From an uncultured SAR116 cluster alpha proteobacterium (GTDB taxonomy: Bacteria > Pseudomonadota > Alphaproteobacteria > Puniceispirillales > Marisalimonadaceae): DNA of 64,000 nt. Position numbers and translations under genes: made by a program. A model generated the notes under the pieces. It made no database searches. It had not been told where the DNA came from and saw only the letters and a list, made by a program, of their open reading frames with translations. Shown piece by piece: positions 60,772 to 64,000 of this stretch. The stretch lies in assembly GCA_902615325.1 (NCBI GenBank), contig CACMOJ010000004.1:23344-87343 (forward strand), in the 5' to 3' direction. How positions within the stretch are numbered: position 1 is the stretch's first letter; each line of letters starts with the position of its first letter.

Positions 60772-62361
60772 TTATATTTCACCTTGTAAATTAATTACTT
60801 TTAAAGCTTCATGTGCTAGACCTTCGCCTGCCTCTCTATATAAATTGAATGATAGTATGCCCATGTTTGTCAAATCCTTAACTTCACTTTCGTGTTTAGC
60901 TATTGCCGCTATTTTACAATCAAGTCCACTAGCTTTAATACGTTCTGCTGCATAAACATTACTCATGTGATTAGGCATTGCCAGTAAAATCATTTCTTCA
61001 TCAGGTTTTAAGAGATGAACCATATTCCAAAAATCAGTGTCTGTTGCATCAGCAACTTCTACATTAAAACCTTTATCTCTTAATTCAGAAGCGCGTTCGT
61101 CATTTAACTCAATTCCAAGAACTTTTTTTGGACGTGCTGATTCTAAAATTTTGTAAGCTCCTGTACCAACTCTTCCCATTCCAATAATTAAGATTGTTGC
61201 TTTGCCAGTGTCAAGAATCTTATCTTTAGGATGAAGTGTATCTTTTTGATATTTATCCCAATGACTTTTATACTTTTGATATGTTTGTTCTGCTTTTAAG
61301 CTAAATGGTGAAGCTGCAGCAAAGCTTACACTAACAGCAATCGCAATAACTAACAACCATTCTACAGATAAAAATCCTTGTGTGACACCAAGAGCTCCTA
61401 CTATTAGACCAAATTCAGAAAAATTTCCTAATGTAATAGAATTGAATAAACATGTTCTTGATCTCAAACCAAAGCGGGATGTAATAAAAAAATATAACCA
61501 AGTTTTGATTGGTAATAATAAAACTAATCCAACAGCTGTTAAAATAATTAATAGATTTGGTAAACCTTGCATCCCAACTGACAGAAAGAAACCTACCAAC
61601 ATCAATTCTTTAAAACTTAACAATGATTTTGCCAAAGCTTTTGATTTAGTATGATTTGAAATTAGAATACCTAATATTAAAGCTCCTAAATCACCTTTCA
61701 AATCAACAGAATAGAAAAACTCATATCCTGCTCCTAACGCAAAAAACAATCCACTAATTACTAATAGTTCACCATGACCTGCTTGATCAATTAATTTATA
61801 GATAACTTTTTTAACTGGTGATAAAAATAATAAAAACACAGATAAAGCATAAATACTTGGGTATTTACCTTCACCTACCGCTAAAAAAATAACTGCAAAT
61901 ATATCTTGCATAATTAAAATACCAATTGCTATTTTTCCATAAAGTGCACTCATATCCCCTTTATCTTCTAAAACTTTAACAGCATAAACAGTACTTGAAA
62001 AAGAAAGTCCAAAGGCTAAAACAATAATTGCAACTAATGATAGATCAAATAATGGAACAGGAAATAAAAATTTAGCTAGTAAAAGAACAACTATAAAAAA
62101 TAATGTGGCAATACAAATATGAATTACTGAAGTTCCCCATACTTCTGTAGTAGATAAATCTTTTATTTTTAATTTTAAACCAATTGAAAATAATAATAGT
62201 GTTACGCCTAGATCTGCAATAGTTTGTAAACCTGAAGGAACTTCTAAACCCGCAAAGTTATATGCAAATCCTGCAACTAGAAACCCGACCATTGGAGGAA
62301 GTCCAATACGGCTGATTAATATGCCAAAGAAAAAAGCAAATGTTATAAGTGTAATTATCAT
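60772..62361 (-). CDS. KefB-type monovalent cation/proton antiporter with TrkA-N domain
   Basis: A 529-residue CPA2-family protein. The membrane part, from the start to about residue 355, has FGILISRIGLPPMVGFLVAG and VLAFGLSFSSTVYAVKVLED with KIAIGILIMQDIFAVIFL. The cytosolic RCK/TrkA-N domain begins ILIIGMGRVGTGAYKILE, with the acidic residue of the nucleotide site in GIELNDERA. It exchanges potassium or sodium for protons, gated by a bound nucleotide. A sigma-70-like promoter lies upstream, and a 48-residue gene is coupled downstream. Confidence 0.9.
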   Translation of the reverse strand: MIITLITFAFFFGILISRIGLPPMVGFLVAGFAYNFAGLEVPSGLQTIADLGVTLLLFSIGLKLKIKDLSTTEVWGTSVIHICIATLFFIVVLLLAKFLFPVPLFDLSLVAIIVLAFGLSFSSTVYAVKVLEDKGDMSALYGKIAIGILIMQDIFAVIFLAVGEGKYPSIYALSVFLLFLSPVKKVIYKLIDQAGHGELLVISGLFFALGAGYEFFYSVDLKGDLGALILGILISNHTKSKALAKSLLSFKELMLVGFFLSVGMQGLPNLLIILTAVGLVLLLPIKTWLYFFITSRFGLRSRTCLFNSITLGNFSEFGLIVGALGVTQGFLSVEWLLVIAIAVSVSFAAASPFSLKAEQTYQKYKSHWDKYQKDTLHPKDKILDTGKATILIIGMGRVGTGAYKILESARPKKVLGIELNDERASELRDKGFNVEVADATDTDFWNMVHLLKPDEEMILLAMPNHMSNVYAAERIKASGLDCKIAAIAKHESEVKDLTNMGILSFNLYREAGEGLAHEALKVINLQGEI

Positions 62362-62388
62362 TAATTAAAACTACTAAATTAAGAAATT

Positions 62389-62416
62389 AACATACCAATT
62401 GTATTAGTTTAGTCAA
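62389..62416 (-). promoter_or_regulatory. Sigma-70-type promoter upstream of the antiporter gene
   Basis: On the minus strand TTGACT (62416-62411), a 16-base spacer and TATGTT (62394-62389) lie 28 bases before the ATG at 62361. It sits in a 234-base gap. The remainder of the gap is A/T-rich, with only a weak TTTTGTC/GACAAAA inverted repeat near the Anbu stop and no gene that I can support. Confidence 0.5.
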
Positions 62417-62595
62417 TAAATTGAAAAAGAGATTCACAATAAATTAATAAGACACCGTAATCTATAATTCTGGATAAAGAGTAACTTTTAGTTTTTTAAA
62501 TAAATATTTATTTTGAAAATTTTAAATTATTATATTTATGTGAAAATTTTTTTTGTCAAATCTAGCTTTGTAGACAAAATTATTTCTATCGTTAA

Positions 62596-63330
62596 TCATT
62601 TGAAATCAAATGGGGGCAACTCTTTTATACTTTTTTTTAGAGATTCTCCCCAACTATTTGAAATTTTTTCGAAATAAGGATCATTTTTTTCAATTCTTAT
62701 TTGATTATTAAATTCAAAGTTATCTTTTTTTAAAATACAAACATCTATTGGCATGCCTACTGAAACATTTGCTTTCATAGTACTATCAAAAGATACTAAA
62801 AGTAGTTTTATTGCATCACCAAAATTTGAATGCTTTTCTAGAGCTCTTACAATTATAGGCTTACCATATTTTGTTTCTCCAATTTGAAAAAAAGATTGAT
62901 CTTCAGAAGCCTCAATGAAGTTACCTTCTGGATATATTAAAAATAATCTATGTTCTTGACCGGATATTTGACCACCTAAAATTAATGTAGAAGAATATGG
63001 ATTTTCACCTGCTTGCCCATCATAAGAATACTCATTTGAAATATTTCTTAGGATTTTTCCAATAATTCTAGCAACTTGAAACATTGATTTCGTTTTAAGA
63101 ATATTATCATCGTCATTATTTGTACTATCAACAGCCTCATTTATTAGGTTAATGGTAGCCTGGGATGTGGCTAGGTTTCCAGAAGTTAAAAGAACAATGC
63201 TTCTTTCATTTTTATTGGACCAAAGAAACATTTTTTTATTTGTATTAACATTATCTATACCGGCGTTAGTTAAAGTATCTGACATAAATACTAAACCATG
63301 ATTTAATTTTAATCCAACACAATAAGTCAT
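62596..63330 (-). CDS. Anbu-type proteasome-like peptidase
   Basis: A 244-residue Ntn-hydrolase-fold protein matching Anbu (bacterial proteasome homologue). It begins MTYCVGLKLNHGLVFMSDTL, so removal of Met exposes the catalytic Thr; the Asp of MSDT and the Lys in NTNKKMF complete the active site. GNLATSQATI and TLILGGQISGQEHRLFLIYP follow. Anbu forms open ring or helix assemblies of unsettled substrate. AAGGTG precedes the ATG. It lies 12 bases after the transglutaminase-like gene, its usual partner. Confidence 0.9.
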   Translation of the reverse strand: MTYCVGLKLNHGLVFMSDTLTNAGIDNVNTNKKMFLWSNKNERSIVLLTSGNLATSQATINLINEAVDSTNNDDDNILKTKSMFQVARIIGKILRNISNEYSYDGQAGENPYSSTLILGGQISGQEHRLFLIYPEGNFIEASEDQSFFQIGETKYGKPIIVRALEKHSNFGDAIKLLLVSFDSTMKANVSVGMPIDVCILKKDNFEFNNQIRIEKNDPYFEKISNSWGESLKKSIKELPPFDFK

Positions 63331-63342
63331 TTAGCACCTTCA

Positions 63343-64000
63343 TTACTGATTTAAAATATCTATTGATAATTCTAAATTTTGATTTTCAATAAAACTTCCG
63401 TTTATGATGCCTTTCACTGGCACAACGTCATTATAATCAAAACCTTTTGCTATTTCTACATATCTATCGTCAGGAGAAATACCATTAGAAATGTCAAAGC
63501 CTATCCAACCCAAATCTTTTATAAACACTTCTGCCCAAGCATGCATAGAGAGATTTTGATTATCATTAATAGGTTTAAATAGTCCACTAACATATCTACA
63601 AGGTAAATTATTCATTCTGACTATAGATAAAAATATATGTGTGTGATCTTGGCAAACACCATAACCTTTTTTAAATGCGTCTTCGGCCGTAGTTTTATAA
63701 TTTGTTTGTCCTTTTTTATATTTTATTTTTGATTTAATGTTAAATGATAACTTGTGAAGACTCCCAATCAAATCATCATAATTTAAACTATTTTCTTTAT
63801 AAAATTTTTTTATATATCTACCAGGATTTGTAAGAATTGTTTTATCAATATAGCACCAAAGAGGCAGATCTTTCTTTAAGATTTTTTTAATTCCAAAATT
63901 AGGCATTGTTTCAACTTTACCAAAAATATTATACTCAATTTTTTTAGAATTATTTTGTATACTTATTAATTCAATATGGTTACCTAATTGATCTTTTGAA
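63343..64000 (-). CDS. Transglutaminase-like protein, N-terminus cut by window edge
   Basis: At least 218 residues; the frame stays open to the last base of the window, and the part before the ATG at 63906 (HIELISIQNNSKKIEYNIFG) matches the N-terminal beta domain of bacterial transglutaminase-like proteins. The true start is therefore beyond the edge. The catalytic triad is GYGVCQDHTHI (Cys), MHAWAEVFI (His) and WIGFDISNG (Asp). This protein regularly accompanies Anbu, together with an alpha-E protein and an ATP-grasp protein that should lie to the right of the window. Confidence 0.88.
   Translation of the reverse strand, partial: SKDQLGNHIELISIQNNSKKIEYNIFGKVETMPNFGIKKILKKDLPLWCYIDKTILTNPGRYIKKFYKENSLNYDDLIGSLHKLSFNIKSKIKYKKGQTNYKTTAEDAFKKGYGVCQDHTHIFLSIVRMNNLPCRYVSGLFKPINDNQNLSMHAWAEVFIKDLGWIGFDISNGISPDDRYVEIAKGFDYNDVVPVKGIINGSFIENQNLELSIDILNQ

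Noticed and set aside
62555..62585. Terminator after the Anbu gene
   Set aside because: TTTTGTC and GACAAAA can pair, but the loop is 16 bases and no T run follows on the minus strand.
1..64000. CRISPR arrays, tRNA or rRNA genes, insertion sequences
   Set aside because: No regular direct repeats with spacers, no cloverleaf-like intergenic sequence and no transposase were found in any gap; all gaps are under 300 bases.

Overview
This is a very A+T-rich, densely packed chromosomal window from a motile Gram-negative bacterium. Gene content suggests a streamlined marine alphaproteobacterium: a TAXI-type TRAP transporter, a BMP-type ABC transporter, CaiB-type CoA transferase, TauD, GMC and HpcH enzymes, and an Anbu-type proteasome-like protein. 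An AEGEAN-169/HIMB59-like lineage would fit, but no rRNA or other decisive marker is present, so this is inference. No tRNA, rRNA, insertion sequence or CRISPR array was seen, and no stretch over 300 bases lacks a gene.

Layout. Positions 1-2934 (minus) hold an operon of a Gfo/Idh/MocA oxidoreductase, a divergent DAHP-synthase-like enzyme, a shikimate-dehydrogenase-like enzyme and the start of a family 2 glycosyltransferase that runs off the left edge. A ClC-type chloride transporter lies divergent to it. Positions 4775-38271 are almost entirely flagellar. They comprise fliS; the hook-basal-body operons flgBCDEF and flgGHIJKL (minus); flgP-flgT-LysM-flgA-flgM-flgN-like (minus); flhA-flhF-flhG-fliA (plus); an extra rod/hook-family protein; a set of small unknown proteins, one with a nitrile-hydratase/NHLP-leader-like domain; a ParA ATPase; a cyclic-nucleotide-binding protein; and FliL. 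Five exact GG-N10-GC sequences lie in front of flgB, flgG, flgP, flhA and the extra rod gene. With fliA and flgM present, they suggest a sigma-54 then sigma-28 hierarchy.

The most striking feature is the size of two flagellar proteins. FlgK (2220 aa, usually about 550) carries eight copies of a beta-rich repeat. FlgE (1555 aa, usually about 400) carries four copies of a different repeat. Both repeat types resemble modules seen in phage structural proteins, while the neighbouring rod, ring and FlgL proteins are of ordinary size. The hook and hook-filament junction therefore appear to be enlarged or decorated.

Positions 38268-53107 hold catabolism and uptake. A six-gene minus operon (HMG-CoA-lyase-like, CoA transferase, enoyl-CoA hydratase, beta-decarboxylating dehydrogenase, PrpF-like isomerase, AbrB-family membrane protein) faces a TAXI TRAP transporter and a BMP-type ABC transporter. 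Positions 53098-58146 hold a TauE exporter, an HpcH aldolase, a D-2-hydroxyacid dehydrogenase, a TauD dioxygenase and a GMC oxidoreductase. The right end has a bacterial voltage-gated sodium channel, an acyl-CoA ligase, a KefB-type antiporter with a coupled 48-residue coiled-coil gene, and an Anbu peptidase with a transglutaminase-like protein cut by the right edge.
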